64,000 bases of DNA from contig NZ_KN234756.1 of the NCBI RefSeq assembly GCF_000764025.1, forward strand, positions 1 to 64,000, written 5' to 3'. Made by a program: the position numbers and the translations under genes. Of this stretch, positions 9,466 through 18,641 are shown one piece after another. The stretch comes from Pseudohaliea rubra DSM 19751 (lineage in GTDB: Bacteria; Pseudomonadota; Gammaproteobacteria; Pseudomonadales; Halieaceae). The stretch's first letter is position 1. Every line of letters starts with the position of its first letter. Under the pieces are notes generated by a model that worked only from the letters and a program-made list of their open reading frames with translations, made no database searches and was not told where the DNA came from.

Positions 9466-10622
9466 CGGATCACCTCCAGGGCACCTTCCATGAGTAAGCG
9501 TCGCGCGACGATCACGCGCATGATCTCGTTCGTGCCCTCGAGGATCTGATGCACCCGGGTGTCGCGCACGTAGCGCTCGAGGGGGTATTCGCGAATGTAG
9601 CCGTAGCCACCGAAGAGTTGCAGGGCATCATTGCAGACCTGAAAACCCGCGTCGGTGGCAAAGCGCTTGGCCATGGCGCAGTAGGTCGTCGCCTGCGGAT
9701 CGCCGACGTCGAGCTTGCTCGCCGCCAGGCGGATCATCTGCCGCGCCGCCACCAGCTCCGTGAGCATATCGGCAAGCTTGAACTGCGTGCCCTGGAATTC
9801 GGCAATTGCGTTGCCGAACTGCCGCCGTTCCTGCACGTAGGCCGCCGCTTCCTTCAGCGCCTGCTGCGCCGTACCGACGCTGCAGGTGGCGATGTTGATG
9901 CGGCCGCCGTCGAGGCCCTCCATGGCAATGGAGAAGCCCTGCCCCTCCTCGCCGAGGCGGTTCTCAACGGGCACGCGTACGTTGTCGAAGCTGACCATGC
10001 GCGTGGGCTGGGCGTTCCAGCCCATTTTCTCTTCTTTTTTACCGTAGCTGATCCCGGGCGCGTCCGCGGGGACCAGCAGTGCGGAGATGCCCTTAGGGCC
10101 CGGGTCTCCGGTACGCAGCATGACGACCAGCACATCTGTATCGCCGGCGCCGGAGATGAACACCTTGGCGCCGTTGATCACATAGTCGTCGCCATCGCGC
10201 TCGGCGCGGGTGCGCAGCGACGCGGCATCCGAGCCGGCACCCGGCTCGGTCAGGCAGTAGGAGGCGAGCTTTGTGCCGGCGACCAGCTCCGGGCACCAGG
10301 CCTCGATGACCGCCTCCCGGCAGTACTTGCCGATCATGCTTGTGGCCATATTGTGGATCGTCAGGAAGGCCGTCGTGGTGGTGCAGCCGCGGGCCAGCTC
10401 CTCGACGATGAGGCTGGCGTCGAGCCGGCCCATACCGAGGCCGCCGGCAGCTTCCGGGGTGTACATGCCCATAAAGCCCAGCTCGCCGGCGGCGGCAAGG
10501 GCATCCTTGGGGAAAATCGCCTCCGCATCCCAGCGCGCGGCGTTCGGGGCGAGGACATCCTCGGCGAAGGCGCGCGCACTGTCCGCGAAGGCCTGCTGCT
10601 CTGCAGACAGGGTGAAATCCAT
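9462..10622 (-). CDS. Isobutyryl-CoA-type acyl-CoA dehydrogenase
   Basis: This 386-residue FAD enzyme should oxidise isobutyryl-CoA to methacrylyl-CoA, passing electrons to ETF. The signature CLTEPGAGSDAASLRTRAE and the C-terminal ILEGTNEIMRV are clear; the glutamate near residue 362 is at the usual catalytic position of short branched-chain dehydrogenases. It sits directly after mmsA and before the hydratase, the position of isobutyryl-CoA dehydrogenase in valine operons. No etf genes are in the window. Confidence 0.92.
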   Translation of the reverse strand: MDFTLSAEQQAFADSARAFAEDVLAPNAARWDAEAIFPKDALAAAGELGFMGMYTPEAAGGLGMGRLDASLIVEELARGCTTTTAFLTIHNMATSMIGKYCREAVIEAWCPELVAGTKLASYCLTEPGAGSDAASLRTRAERDGDDYVINGAKVFISGAGDTDVLVVMLRTGDPGPKGISALLVPADAPGISYGKKEEKMGWNAQPTRMVSFDNVRVPVENRLGEEGQGFSIAMEGLDGGRINIATCSVGTAQQALKEAAAYVQERRQFGNAIAEFQGTQFKLADMLTELVAARQMIRLAASKLDVGDPQATTYCAMAKRFATDAGFQVCNDALQLFGGYGYIREYPLERYVRDTRVHQILEGTNEIMRVIVARRLLMEGALEVIR

Positions 10623-10647
10623 GGCTGTTCTCCTCGCCGATGCCGGC

Positions 10648-12150
10648 CTAGCGGAGGTTGATGCTCATGTTCGGCTCGCTGCCGGCGGCTTCCGGCTCGG
10701 CGTGGCGCCAGCGGGCGGTGATCGTCTTGGTCTCCGTGTAGAAGCGGACCGCCTGCTTGCCGTAGGGGTGCAGGTCGCCGCGGAAGGAGCCACGCCAGCC
10801 GCTGAAGTTGAAGAAGGGCAGCGGCACCGGGATCGGGATATTGATGCCCACGTTGCCCACGGCCACCTCATGCTGGAACTTCCGGGCCGCGCCGCCAGAG
10901 GCGGTGAAGATCGACGTACCGTTACCGACTTCCAGCGAATTGATCTGCGCGATAGCCGCCTCAAGGGTGTCGGCCTGCATACAGCACAGCACCGGACCGA
11001 AGATCTCTTCCTTATAAATGGTCATGTCCGGGGTGACATCGCTGAAGATCGTCGGGCCGATCCAGTTGCCGTCCGGGAAGCCCTCCACGACGCAGTCGGA
11101 GCCATCCAGCATGCAGGTGGCGCCCTCCTCCTTGCCCTTGGCAATGAGGCTCAGTACCCGATCGCGGGCTGCGGTGGAAATGAGCGGACCATAGGCGGCG
11201 CCGGCATCATCCCATGCACCCGGGCGGGCCTTGCCGACGCGCTCGGCCAGTTCCGGGATCCAGCTGGCCGCCTCACCGACAAAGAGCGCCACGGAAATGG
11301 CCATACAGCGCTGACCCGCGGCGCCTACGGAAGCGCCCACCAGCGCGTTGAGCACACCGTCCTTGTCGGCATCGGGCATGATGACCATATGGTTCTTGGC
11401 GCCCATCATGCACTGGACACGCTTGCCTGCTGCCGTCGCGTTGCGATAGATGATCTCGCCGACCCGGGAGGAGCCCACGAAAGACACGGCCTGGATGTCC
11501 GGGTGCGCCAGCAGTTGATCCACCTGCGGCACACTGCCGTGTACGACATTGAGCACGCCTTCGGGGGCGCCGGCCTCGGCAAACAGCTCGGCGAGGCGCA
11601 TGGGCGTCAGCGGGACCTGCTCCGAGGGCTTGAGGACGAAGGTGTTGCCGCAGGCAATAGCCAGGGGGAACATCCACAGCGGCAGCATGGCCGGAAAGTT
11701 GAACGGCGTAATACCCAGGCAGACACCCAGAGGCTGGGTAAGGCTGTAGCTGTCGATACCGCCGGCGACATTCTCAACCGTCTCGCCCATGAGCAGAGAG
11801 GGGATGTTGGCCGCGTGCTCGACCACCTCGATGCCACGCCAGACGTCACCCTTGGCGTCCTCAAAGGTCTTGCCCGTGTCGCGGGCGAGGAGCTCGCCGA
11901 GCTCGTCGTGGTGCGCCTTCAACAGAGCCTGATAACGCAACATAAGGCGGGCGCGCTCCGGCACGGGTACCTCGCGCCAGCTCTGGAAAGCCTCCTTGGC
12001 CGCGGCGACGGCGACGTCAACCTCGTCTGCGGTGGCCAGGGGCACTTCCGTGAGCACGGCCTGGGTAGCCGGATCGAGTACCGGCAGCCACTCCTGGCTG
12101 CTGCTCTGGATGAACTCGCCATTGATGAACAGCGGAACCTGGGCAGGCAT
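10648..12150 (-). CDS. mmsA: Methylmalonate-semialdehyde dehydrogenase (CoA-acylating)
   Basis: This 500-residue aldehyde dehydrogenase converts methylmalonate semialdehyde with CoA and NAD to propionyl-CoA, the last step of valine breakdown. The catalytic cysteine is C282 in [10 protein letters not shown], and the NAD-binding FVGSSRVG lies near residues 224-231. The MmsA-typical segments [19 protein letters not shown] and [17 protein letters not shown] are present. The start at 12150 is preferred because GAGGT stands just upstream; an ATG 12 nt earlier is possible. First gene of the operon, reading away from the divergent AraC gene. Confidence 0.96.
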   Translation of the reverse strand: MPAQVPLFINGEFIQSSSQEWLPVLDPATQAVLTEVPLATADEVDVAVAAAKEAFQSWREVPVPERARLMLRYQALLKAHHDELGELLARDTGKTFEDAKGDVWRGIEVVEHAANIPSLLMGETVENVAGGIDSYSLTQPLGVCLGITPFNFPAMLPLWMFPLAIACGNTFVLKPSEQVPLTPMRLAELFAEAGAPEGVLNVVHGSVPQVDQLLAHPDIQAVSFVGSSRVGEIIYRNATAAGKRVQCMMGAKNHMVIMPDADKDGVLNALVGASVGAAGQRCMAISVALFVGEAASWIPELAERVGKARPGAWDDAGAAYGPLISTAARDRVLSLIAKGKEEGATCMLDGSDCVVEGFPDGNWIGPTIFSDVTPDMTIYKEEIFGPVLCCMQADTLEAAIAQINSLEVGNGTSIFTASGGAARKFQHEVAVGNVGINIPIPVPLPFFNFSGWRGSFRGDLHPYGKQAVRFYTETKTITARWRHAEPEAAGSEPNMSINLR

Positions 12151-12278
12151 GGTGTACCTCATCATCTGTTATCACTTAAGGACCTCGAACGGTATCACCC
12201 GCCGACGCCAGCTGCCATTGACGAAATTGTGAATGACATGGACGATATTGCGGCAATGGGAATTATACCGCACAGGCT
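12151..12278. promoter_or_regulatory. Divergent control region between mmsA and the AraC gene
   Basis: This 128-nt AT-richer gap separates two divergent transcripts and must hold both promoters and probably the AraC-type binding sites. I see no clear repeat of an AraC site; assignment rests on position only. Confidence 0.5.
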
Positions 12279-13160
12279 GTGAGCAGGCCCTCCGACTGGC
12301 CCCTGCCGAAGGATGGCGTCAGGCTGCTGACGCCGGCTTTTGTGCTGGCGTCACTGGAGAAAGACCCGCTGACCCGCGATTGCTACCCAACGGCCATGGG
12401 TTACTATCCGAGAGCCAGGGACCACCGCATGCGCCGCCAGGCTCCGGACGACAACCTGCTTCTTTACTGCACCGCCGGCGGCGGCTGGCTGGAATCGGCA
12501 GGAGGACGCCAGTCCGTACGCGCCGGCGACCTGGTGCTACTGCCGGCAGGGGCCTCCCATGGCTACGGCGCCAACCGGCGCGACCCCTGGACCCTCTACT
12601 GGGTGCATTTCCGCGGCGCCGCCAGCGACAGCTTCATCGAACGCCTGGGCTTCCAGCCCGGCCGGGCGGTGCAGGACGCGGGCGTGAACCCCGCTCTGGA
12701 AGGAAGCTTCGACAGCCTCCTGGCCGTGCGCAGTACCGGCTATAACCTGCTCGCCTATGTCGATGCCGCCAACCATCTGCGCCACCTCATGACCCGCTTC
12801 GCCCTCGCCGTGCGCCAGCGGCTCACCGGCCGCCCCGGCGGGCTGGACCTCGCCGCCATCCAGAGCTTCATGCGCAGCCGCCTCGACGGCCAGCTCAGCC
12901 TCGACGAGCTCGCCGGCGTGGCCAATCTCTCGCGCTACCACTTCGTCAGCCGCTACCGGGCACTCACCGGTGTGCCGCCGATCCGCCACTTCCTGCAGAT
13001 GAAGATGGAGTCCGCCTGCCGGCTTCTCGATGACCCCGACCGCAGCGTCAAGGCCGTGAGCGCGGCCCTCGGCTACACAGACGCGCTGTACTTTTCCCGT
13101 GCCTTCAAGAGCGTTGTAGGGCTGTCGCCACAGGCCTACCGGGCCTCCGTCAAGCGCTGA
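12279..13160 (+). CDS. mmsR: AraC-family regulator of the valine operon (MmsR-like)
   Basis: This 293-residue regulator has an N-terminal cupin-like sensing domain (about 45-150, for example LVLLPAGASHGYG) and two C-terminal helix-turn-helix motifs (about 200-290: LSLDELAGVANLSRYHFVSR and VKAVSAALGYTDALYFSRAF). MmsR of Pseudomonas is an AraC activator divergent from mmsAB, and the same arrangement is seen here. The start is GTG at 12279; no good ribosome site is visible and the true start may lie slightly downstream. The ligand is probably 3-hydroxyisobutyrate or another pathway intermediate, by analogy only. Confidence 0.85.
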   Translation: MSRPSDWPLPKDGVRLLTPAFVLASLEKDPLTRDCYPTAMGYYPRARDHRMRRQAPDDNLLLYCTAGGGWLESAGGRQSVRAGDLVLLPAGASHGYGANRRDPWTLYWVHFRGAASDSFIERLGFQPGRAVQDAGVNPALEGSFDSLLAVRSTGYNLLAYVDAANHLRHLMTRFALAVRQRLTGRPGGLDLAAIQSFMRSRLDGQLSLDELAGVANLSRYHFVSRYRALTGVPPIRHFLQMKMESACRLLDDPDRSVKAVSAALGYTDALYFSRAFKSVVGLSPQAYRASVKR

Positions 13161-13294
13161 AATTAATGGCCGTATACATGCATGTTGCAGGCTTTTAGCC
13201 GCAGATAGCCGTGCGATAGCATCTTTTTCCTGCCTGCAACCTTCGCCACTCTGCTACACTTTCCGAAACGCCCCGACCGTTCGAGGACAGAACC

Positions 13295-13855
13295 ATGCGC
13301 TCGCTCACCCCCCTGCTGTTGACGTTGCTCCTGGCGGGCTGCATCAGCGGCATCGAAACAGAACCCGCAGACACGGCCCGCTTTGCCGCCGGCAGCTACC
13401 AGAGCTACGCCTGGCGCCGGCCGGCCCTGCCGGTGGAGGGCACAGGAGCGGACAGTATCTACCAACTCGACCCGGTGCTGCGGGCCGCAGTGGACGAGAC
13501 GCTCGCCACCAAGGGTTACCGGCGCGTGACCGACAATCCTGATTTCCTGGTCGACTATATTGCGGCCGCGGGGCTGAGCCTCGGCGAGGTGAGCCAGAGC
13601 GCCGCCAATGTGAGCTACCGGCCGGCGGCGGTGCCAAACCGCAATATCGACCAGGCCTCTATCGACAACGCCTACGCCCTGGGCACGGTGCGAGAGACCG
13701 CCAATATCGGCATTATTCTTTTCGACGCAGCGGCGCAGGAGGCCGTCTGGAACGTGCGCATCAGCAAAATCATCGAGGACAGGAACCGCGTCAACGCCGA
13801 CGTGGCCCGCCGCGCCATCCGCCAGGGGCTGCGCACGCTGCCGGAGGCGCCCTGA
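13295..13855 (+). CDS. DUF4136 lipoprotein
   Basis: This 186-residue protein has a lipoprotein signal peptide ending in the lipobox LLAGC (Cys at residue 16). The mature part matches DUF4136, with the typical YQSYAWRRP start and the LFDAAAQEAVWNVRISK strand near the end. Function of the family is unknown; it is expected to be membrane-anchored in the periplasm. A GAGGACAG ribosome site precedes the ATG. Its stop is one nucleotide away from the end of the convergent dehydrogenase gene. Confidence 0.85.
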   Translation: MRSLTPLLLTLLLAGCISGIETEPADTARFAAGSYQSYAWRRPALPVEGTGADSIYQLDPVLRAAVDETLATKGYRRVTDNPDFLVDYIAAAGLSLGEVSQSAANVSYRPAAVPNRNIDQASIDNAYALGTVRETANIGIILFDAAAQEAVWNVRISKIIEDRNRVNADVARRAIRQGLRTLPEAP

Positions 13856-13856
13856 A

Positions 13857-14825
13857 TTACTCGTAGACCGCCGGATTCGCGCAGTGCGGCATGCGCTCAC
13901 CACGCAAGGCGGCAAGGGCATTGGCGGCGGCAAGATCAGCCATGCGCCGGCGCGTCAGGGCCGTAGCGCTGCCGATATGTGGAGCCAGTACCGTGTTCGG
14001 CGCTGTCAGCAGCGGGCTCTCGGCCGGCAGCGGCTCCCGCTCGTACACATCCAGGCCGGCGCCGCCGAGGTGGCCACTGATCAGAGCATCGGCGAGGGCA
14101 GCCTCGTCCACGATACCGCCCCGGGCCGTGTTGATGAGCACCGCCCCCGGGCGCAGCTGCGCCAGGCGCTGCGCATCGAGGAGGCCACGGGTCTGTGGCG
14201 CCAGCGCCACATGGACGCTCACAAAGTCGCTCGCGGCGAGCACGTCGTCGAGGGGCAGCACCTCGACGCCCGGCACGGTGCGCGGGCTCCGGTTCCAGGC
14301 CACGACGCGCATGCCGAAGGCCGCCGCGCGACGAGCCACGGCCCGGGCGATGGCACCGAGGCCGACGAGACCGAGGGTGGCGCCGGCGAGATCCCTGCCG
14401 AGGAAGAAATCCGGCGACCAGGCGGTTTCCGGGCGCCAGTGGCCGCCGCGGACAAACGCATCGGCTTCCGCGATACGCCGCGCCGCGGCCAGTAGGAGAG
14501 CAAAGGCCGTGTCGGCGGTGGCGTCGACCAGCACCCCGGGGGTGTGGCCCACAGGGATGCCGCGGCCGGTGGCGGCCTCAAGGTCCACATGGTCCAGGCC
14601 CACGGAGACACTGCTGATGAAACGCAGCCGCGGTGCCGCCGCCAGCAGCGCCGCGTCGATACGGTCCGTGAGCAGGCAGACAACGCCGTCCGCGGCCGCC
14701 AACGCCAAGCGCAGCCGGTCGGCGGGCAGGAGGCCGGGGCCGGACCAGCAGTCCATGTCGCAGTGCTGGCCAAGTTCGGCAATGCGCTTACCCGGCAGCG
14801 CGTGCGTAAGGTAAATGTGAGACAA
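13857..14825 (-). CDS. D-2-hydroxyacid dehydrogenase (GhrB/glyoxylate reductase-like)
   Basis: This 322-residue NAD(P)-dependent enzyme probably reduces glyoxylate, hydroxypyruvate or a similar 2-ketoacid. The Rossmann motif GLVGLGAIARAVARRAAAFG lies near 152-171. The arginine is in INTARGGIVDEAAL, and the catalytic histidine is in LAPHIGSATALTR. Length fits the family. It stands alone, divergent from the cupin gene and abutting the convergent DUF4136 gene. The true substrate is not visible from sequence. Confidence 0.85.
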   Translation of the reverse strand: MSHIYLTHALPGKRIAELGQHCDMDCWSGPGLLPADRLRLALAAADGVVCLLTDRIDAALLAAAPRLRFISSVSVGLDHVDLEAATGRGIPVGHTPGVLVDATADTAFALLLAAARRIAEADAFVRGGHWRPETAWSPDFFLGRDLAGATLGLVGLGAIARAVARRAAAFGMRVVAWNRSPRTVPGVEVLPLDDVLAASDFVSVHVALAPQTRGLLDAQRLAQLRPGAVLINTARGGIVDEAALADALISGHLGGAGLDVYEREPLPAESPLLTAPNTVLAPHIGSATALTRRRMADLAAANALAALRGERMPHCANPAVYE

Positions 14826-14907
14826 GATATTCTCCCCGCCGCCACGGGCCAGGAACCCGACGGGGGCCCGGCGGTCAAAGCAACACTAACGATACGGTGA
14901 ACATAGC

Positions 14908-15603
14908 ATGAGCCAGGATCAACAGGTGCTGAACGGGGACTTCCGCCAGCGCCTGACCATCGACACCCAGGACCTGCCCTGGTCCCCGAGCCCCGGCGGC
15001 CACGTGCAACGCAAGCGCCTGCACCTGGTCGGCCGCGCCGAAGCAGGCCAGGTCACGTCCCTTGTGCGCTATGAACCCGGCGCCCGCTTTCCGCGTCACG
15101 ACCACCCGGAAGGCGAGGAGATCCTGGTCCTTGAGGGTGTTTTTTCCGACGATCGCGGCCATTGGCCGGCGGGCACCTACCTGCTTAACCCGGAGGGCTA
15201 TTCCCACGCGCCCTACTCGGAGGACGGCTGCACGCTGTTCGTGAAGCTGCGCCAGTACCCGGGGAACGACCGGGAAAAGATCGCCCTCGAGACCGCCGAC
15301 CAGCCCTGGCGCGGCAGCGTGCGCAAGGGTGTGGCCTGGAAGAAGCTCTACGCCCAGGAGCCCTACGCCGACTCCGCCCGCCTTGAACGCTGGGAGGAGC
15401 CGGCCTCCCTGGGCACGCTCACCTTCCCGGCCGGCGCGGAAATCCTTGTGCTGGCGGGCGCCTTCACCGACGACTACGGTACCTACCGGCGCTGGAGCTG
15501 GCTGCGCATCCCCGCCGGCGGTACGCTGGCACCAACCGGCGGCGAGTACTGCGAGCTCTACGTCAAGGAAGGCGGCTTTGCCTACCTCCGCGAGGCGGCC
15601 TGA
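14908..15603 (+). CDS. Double-cupin ChrR-like protein
   Basis: This 231-residue protein holds two cupin folds in tandem. The first (about 45-115) has the metal-ligand pattern RFPRHDHPEGEEILVLEG and a later HAPYSEDG histidine. The second (about 150-225) has a weaker pattern (PAGAEILVLAGAFTDDYG). ChrR-type cupins act as zinc anti-sigma factors when fused to an anti-sigma domain. That domain is absent here and no sigma factor gene is next to it, so a stand-alone metal-binding role is more likely. Function otherwise unknown. Confidence 0.75.
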   Translation: MSQDQQVLNGDFRQRLTIDTQDLPWSPSPGGHVQRKRLHLVGRAEAGQVTSLVRYEPGARFPRHDHPEGEEILVLEGVFSDDRGHWPAGTYLLNPEGYSHAPYSEDGCTLFVKLRQYPGNDREKIALETADQPWRGSVRKGVAWKKLYAQEPYADSARLERWEEPASLGTLTFPAGAEILVLAGAFTDDYGTYRRWSWLRIPAGGTLAPTGGEYCELYVKEGGFAYLREAA

Positions 15604-15639
15604 GCCGCGCCGACGTCCCGGCCGATAGCGGACAGGGCG

Positions 15640-16404
15640 CTAGATGGTGATGCCACCATCGACGAGGATCGTCTCCCCGTTGATGTAGCTGCCGGCCTCG
15701 GAGACGAGGAGCAGCACCGTGCCGGCCATCTCCTGCGGCTCCGCGTGCCTGCCCATGGGGATCTGCTCCATGGCGCGCTTGTAGATCTCCTCGTGCTCAA
15801 AAAGAGCACCGGCGAACTTCGTCTTCGTCAGCCCCGGCAGCAGTGCGTTGCAGCGGATGCCCAGGGGGCCGCACTCCTTGGCGAAGACCCGGGTCATATT
15901 CACCACCGCGGCCTTGGTGATGGAATAGATGCCCTGCAGGGGGCCGGGCTGAATGGCGTTGATGGACGCCGTATTCACAATCGCACCGCCACCCTGTTCC
16001 TTCATCAGCTTGCCGGCCTCGACGGACATGAAGAAATAGCCGCGGATGTTCACATCGACAGTCTTCTGGAAGGCACCCAAGTCCGTATCGAGCACGTGAC
16101 CGAAATAGGGGTTGGTCGCAGCGTTGTTAACCAGGATATCGAGACGGCCATGGTCCTCACGGATCCGTGCCATGGTGCCGTGGATATCGTCCATGTTGCC
16201 GACGTGGCAGGCCATGGCCTCGGCGCTCCCGCCGGCCGCACGGATACTCGCTGCAACCGCCTCGCAGTCCGGCGCCTTGCGGCTGGACACAATCACGTGG
16301 GCCCCCTGCTCGGCGAGCAGGCGGGCGATGGCTTCGCCGATACCGCGGCTGGCACCGCTGACGAAAGCAATTTTTCCGTTCAGGTCAAAAAGGTGGGTAG
16401 CCAT
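15640..16404 (-). CDS. Short-chain dehydrogenase/reductase
   Basis: This 254-residue NAD(P)-dependent oxidoreductase shows the classical SDR features: the cofactor loop SGASRGIGEAIARLL near residues 16-30, NNAATNPYFG in place of NNAG, the catalytic Ser in IVNTASINA, and Tyr/Lys in YSITKAAVV. An AGAGGAG ribosome site precedes the ATG. It ends the six-gene minus-strand run that begins with the acyl-CoA ligase at 21060. It may dehydrogenate a hydroxyl or hydroxyacyl intermediate of the cluster substrate; this is inference from position. Confidence 0.85.
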   Translation of the reverse strand: MATHLFDLNGKIAFVSGASRGIGEAIARLLAEQGAHVIVSSRKAPDCEAVAASIRAAGGSAEAMACHVGNMDDIHGTMARIREDHGRLDILVNNAATNPYFGHVLDTDLGAFQKTVDVNIRGYFFMSVEAGKLMKEQGGGAIVNTASINAIQPGPLQGIYSITKAAVVNMTRVFAKECGPLGIRCNALLPGLTKTKFAGALFEHEEIYKRAMEQIPMGRHAEPQEMAGTVLLLVSEAGSYINGETILVDGGITI

Positions 16405-16428
16405 AGGGGAAACGCTCCTCTTGTGAAT

Positions 16429-17601
16429 TTATACGGGATGCGGATGGTCGGCCTCGCGCGGCTGCACAAGGGCCCAGGAGAAATAAACCGCCACCACCAC
16501 CGCGAAGCACAGCCACGCGGTGCGATAGCCGAAATGGGTGAGCAACAGGCCGGCCAGCAGCGGCCCGAGCACCCGGCCCCAGGCCGAGGCTGAGGCGGCC
16601 GCGCCCATCATGCGCCCGCGCAGGGCCGCGGGGGTGCGCCGGCTGGTGAGCGACTGCAGCACCGGCATGCACAAGGTGGCACCGGTGAGTCCGACAAAGA
16701 CCGAGGCGAGCATGCCGACCATGCCGTTCGCGGCAGCAGCAATGCCGAGGCCCGCGAGGAACAGGCCGACGCAGACCCGCAGCAGCGGGATTTCCCCGGC
16801 GATGCGCACCAACGGGCCCATGAGCAGCCCCTGGCTGGTCGCCATGATCGCGCCCTGGATACCGAAGACGACACCCACCTCGTGCGGGCCCCAGGCCAGC
16901 AGGTCGCCCACCCAGAGGGGGAACAGGTAGGTAAAGGCGCTGACGCTCGACGTGTGCAGCACGAACTGGATCAGCAGCAGGCGGCTGCGGGTGCGTCCGA
17001 GCAGGGCCCAGGTGCTCTCCGCCGGCGCCGCGTCGCGCTCCGCCCGCTGCTCAGCCCGGTGCTTCGGCGGCAGGCTCTCACGCAGGAAGAACGCCGCGGC
17101 GGCCACGGCGAGCAGGGACATACCACCGGCAAAGAGGCAGGGAATGAGAAAGCTGCCATCGGCCGAGAGCAGGCCGCCGATCACCGGACCCAGTACCAGA
17201 CCGAGGCCAAAGGCGGCCCCGATGAGGCCCATGCCGCGCGCGCGGTCGCCACTGCCCGTCAGGTCCGCCATCATCGCCGAGGCGACGCCGAGGTTGCCCG
17301 CCATAAGCCCGGCGCCGGCCCGGGCGGCGTAGATCATCCACAGCTCGCTGGCCATGGCGAGAAGGCCATAGCAGGCGGCAGCCCCGGTCATGCAGATCAT
17401 GATCACCGGCTTGCGGCCGATGCGGTCCGACAGGCGACCCCAGAAAGGCCCGCAAAGCCCGGCGCAGACCGCATAGCTGGCGATGATCATGGCGATATCG
17501 AGCTTATCGGCGCCAAGGGTGGGCGACAAGAAGGGCAGGATCGGAATGACGATCCCGAAGCCGATCATGTCGAGGAGGACGACTCCGAAGAGCAGCGGCA
17601 C
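16429..17601 (-). CDS. MFS transporter (DHA1-like)
   Basis: This 390-residue inner-membrane protein has about twelve hydrophobic segments. Motif A-like GPFWGRLSDRIGRKPVIM lies in the first cytoplasmic loop, and MIGFGIVIPILPFLSP in helix 1 is typical of drug:H+ antiporter type 1 proteins. The start is GTG at 17601; an in-frame TGA directly upstream rules out a longer protein. It lies 22 nt after ubiX inside the catabolic cluster, so it may import the substrate or export a metabolite. A drug-efflux role cannot be excluded. Confidence 0.82.
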   Translation of the reverse strand: MPLLFGVVLLDMIGFGIVIPILPFLSPTLGADKLDIAMIIASYAVCAGLCGPFWGRLSDRIGRKPVIMICMTGAAACYGLLAMASELWMIYAARAGAGLMAGNLGVASAMMADLTGSGDRARGMGLIGAAFGLGLVLGPVIGGLLSADGSFLIPCLFAGGMSLLAVAAAAFFLRESLPPKHRAEQRAERDAAPAESTWALLGRTRSRLLLIQFVLHTSSVSAFTYLFPLWVGDLLAWGPHEVGVVFGIQGAIMATSQGLLMGPLVRIAGEIPLLRVCVGLFLAGLGIAAAANGMVGMLASVFVGLTGATLCMPVLQSLTSRRTPAALRGRMMGAAASASAWGRVLGPLLAGLLLTHFGYRTAWLCFAVVVAVYFSWALVQPREADHPHPV

Positions 17602-17623
17602 TCAGCTGGCCCCGGCCGGCCGG

Positions 17624-18196
17624 TCAGTCACCGGTCCAGCGCCGGACCTCGTCGCTGTGCAGGCCGAAGAGATCCAGGGCACGGCCGGCACTCTGCGTCA
17701 CGATCTCATCAACGCTGGCGGGACGGGTGTAAAAGGCGGGCACGGGCGGAGCCAGCACCGCGCCCATTTCGGCGAGGCGGGTCATGGTTTGCAGGTGACC
17801 CAGGTGCAGCGGTGTCTCGCGCACCATAAGCACGAGCCGGCGCCGCTCCTTGAGGACCACGTCGGCGGCGCGGGTCAGCAGCGTCGAAGTAACGCCGCTG
17901 GCAATCTCCGACATGGTGCGAATGGAGCAGGGGGCCACGAGCATGCCCGCGGTGAGGAAGGAACCGCTGGCGATGGCGGCGCCCACATGCTTCACCGGGT
18001 AGCAGACATCGGCGAGGGCCTGCACCTCCTTCGTGGTCAGCTCGAGTTCTTCCCGCAGGGTAAGCTCCGCCGACTTGCTCATGACCAGGTGCGTTTCCAC
18101 ACCGGCGGCGCGGAGCAGCTCGAGGGCGCGCACGCCAAGGGCGATCCCGGAGGCGCCGCTGATGCCGACGATGAGGCGGCGGGGAGCGTCAATCAC
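17624..18196 (-). CDS. ubiX: Flavin prenyltransferase UbiX
   Basis: This 190-residue enzyme attaches a dimethylallyl group to FMN, making the prenylated FMN cofactor of UbiD-type decarboxylases. The N-terminal flavin motif GISGASGIALG, the central PCSIRTMSEIASG, and the C-terminal RETPLHLGHLQTM and PPVPAFYTRP match UbiX closely. It overlaps the preceding NTF2-like gene by 8 nt. No ubiD-like gene lies in the window. It could be the general UbiX for ubiquinone synthesis or serve a decarboxylase of this catabolic cluster encoded elsewhere. Confidence 0.93.
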   Translation of the reverse strand: MIDAPRRLIVGISGASGIALGVRALELLRAAGVETHLVMSKSAELTLREELELTTKEVQALADVCYPVKHVGAAIASGSFLTAGMLVAPCSIRTMSEIASGVTSTLLTRAADVVLKERRRLVLMVRETPLHLGHLQTMTRLAEMGAVLAPPVPAFYTRPASVDEIVTQSAGRALDLFGLHSDEVRRWTGD

Positions 18197-18572
18197 CGAG
18201 CTGCTCCAGCATCGCGCGCATGCGCTCGTGGAGCAGGTTCACCGCCTTGAGGGGCCGTACCATTACCTTGAACTCGCTGATCAGCCCCTCACGGTTCACG
18301 GTAATGATATCGACTCCGTTGATCTCGATACCGTCGAGCATGCAGCTGAATTCGAGCACCGCGTGGGGCGCAGCAACCACTTCCTTTAGGTAGCGGAAAC
18401 TGTCATTGAACACGTGCATGGCGCCGGCAAGATAGAGCGCTGTGCGCTCCCGGCCGACCTGCGGCGTGTGCACCACCGGGGAGTGAAAAACGCAGTCTTC
18501 GGCGAGAAGCTGCCCGAGCCGGGACGGGTCCCGGGCCTCGAGGATGTCATGCCATGTGGAGATTACCTGCAT
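18189..18572 (-). CDS. NTF2-like / SnoaL-type protein
   Basis: This 127-residue protein has the size and pattern of the NTF2/SnoaL cone fold: an initial helix (STWHDILEARDPSRLGQLL), EDCVFHSPV, and later strands ending in the VMVRPLKAVN segment. Such proteins bind small hydrophobic ligands or act as isomerases or hydratases. The start at 18572 gives the normal family length; the ribosome site is weak, and a start 39 nt upstream is possible. It is translationally coupled to ubiX. Function here unknown. Confidence 0.72.
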   Translation of the reverse strand: MQVISTWHDILEARDPSRLGQLLAEDCVFHSPVVHTPQVGRERTALYLAGAMHVFNDSFRYLKEVVAAPHAVLEFSCMLDGIEINGVDIITVNREGLISEFKVMVRPLKAVNLLHERMRAMLEQLGD

Positions 18573-18641
18573 CGCCGCGCGCCTGCCGGAAAGAGCGCGC
18601 AAGCATGGCACAGGGCCCGCGCCAGCTCAAACAGGAGAGCC

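Noticed and set aside
16429-17601. Tetracycline efflux determinant
   Set aside because: The MFS protein shares general DHA1 features only, and its neighbours are catabolic; no tetR-tetA arrangement is present.
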